Assembly: GCA_902761715.1 (NCBI GenBank) | Contig: CACWLK010000017.1 | Coordinates: forward strand, 1-33,257 | Origin: an uncultured Rhodospirillales bacterium | GTDB lineage: Bacteria > Pseudomonadota > Alphaproteobacteria > RF32 > CAG-239 | Direction: 5' to 3' | Length of the DNA: 33,257 nt | Shown: positions 33,186 through 33,257 of the stretch, piece after piece | Layout of the letters: each line of letters starts with the position of its first letter | Position numbering within the stretch: the stretch's first letter is position 1 | Translations under genes and position numbers: made by a program | The notes under the pieces: generated by a model | Databases searched by the model: none | Seen by the model: only the letters and a program-made list of their open reading frames with translations | What the model was told of the DNA's origin: nothing

Positions 33186-33257
33186 TTTAGCTCTCCTTCA
33201 CATTTATCATTACAGACAACATTATATATTTATACCACATATTCAAGCAAAAATCAC

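Overview
This window is an AT-rich stretch of an alphaproteobacterial chromosome. The assignment rests on a GcrA-type cell-cycle regulator, on the gene order rpoZ, RelA/SpoT homologue, DUF2062, acpS, lepB, rnc, era, on tmk, holB, tatD, MBL hydrolase in series, and on dksA, maf, RNase E/G, yacG, tRNA. Protein sequences look like those of uncultured, possibly host-associated, alphaproteobacteria, but order or genus cannot be fixed from the sequence alone.

Layout. Bases 1-3012 (minus) are the first 1004 codons of a large autotransporter whose passenger is built from Chlamydia Pmp-like GGA(I/V/L) and FxxN repeats; its C-terminal barrel lies off the window. A 76-residue orphan protein with its own strong promoter follows. 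Bases 3464-9393 (minus) are a seven-gene housekeeping operon (rpoZ, rsh, DUF2062, acpS, lepB, rnc, era), driven by a promoter before rpoZ. A secreted protein of unknown function (9498-10742, minus) and gcrA (10873-11463, plus) are divergent. Bases 11523-20096 (minus) are a compact nine-gene operon: rlpA, dacA, tmk, holB, tatD, MBL hydrolase, DHH phosphoesterase, membrane-anchored SNase-like protein, trkH. It meets gcrA at a shared bidirectional terminator.

Bases 20599-21721 are the most unusual part. They hold a 20-bp-stem inverted repeat, two tandem 144-bp units made of a broken tRNA-Ser 5' portion with about 60 bp inserted in its anticodon loop, the intact tRNA-Ser(TGA), and then, on the minus strand, a candidate structured RNA of about 435 nt. 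That RNA has a near-consensus promoter (TTGACA, 17 bp, TATACT), at least six paired elements, two hairpins with the same loop, and an intrinsic terminator. I could not match it to tmRNA, RNase P RNA, SRP RNA or 6S RNA.

To the right lie lemA, a DUF2207 protein and an alpha/beta hydrolase lipoprotein (plus), an outer-membrane barrel protein (minus), then uracil-DNA glycosylase, TPR-methyltransferase, RNHCP protein, nitroreductase, TerC/Alx transporter and a small membrane protein (plus). The right end (minus) is dksA, maf, RNase E/G, yacG and tRNA-Ala(CGC). The tRNA-Ala gene is also surrounded by partial copies of itself: its exact 17-base 3' end is repeated 238 bp away like an att core, and its 5' end is repeated 25 bp upstream. 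So both tRNA genes in the window sit among tRNA fragments and structured non-coding DNA.
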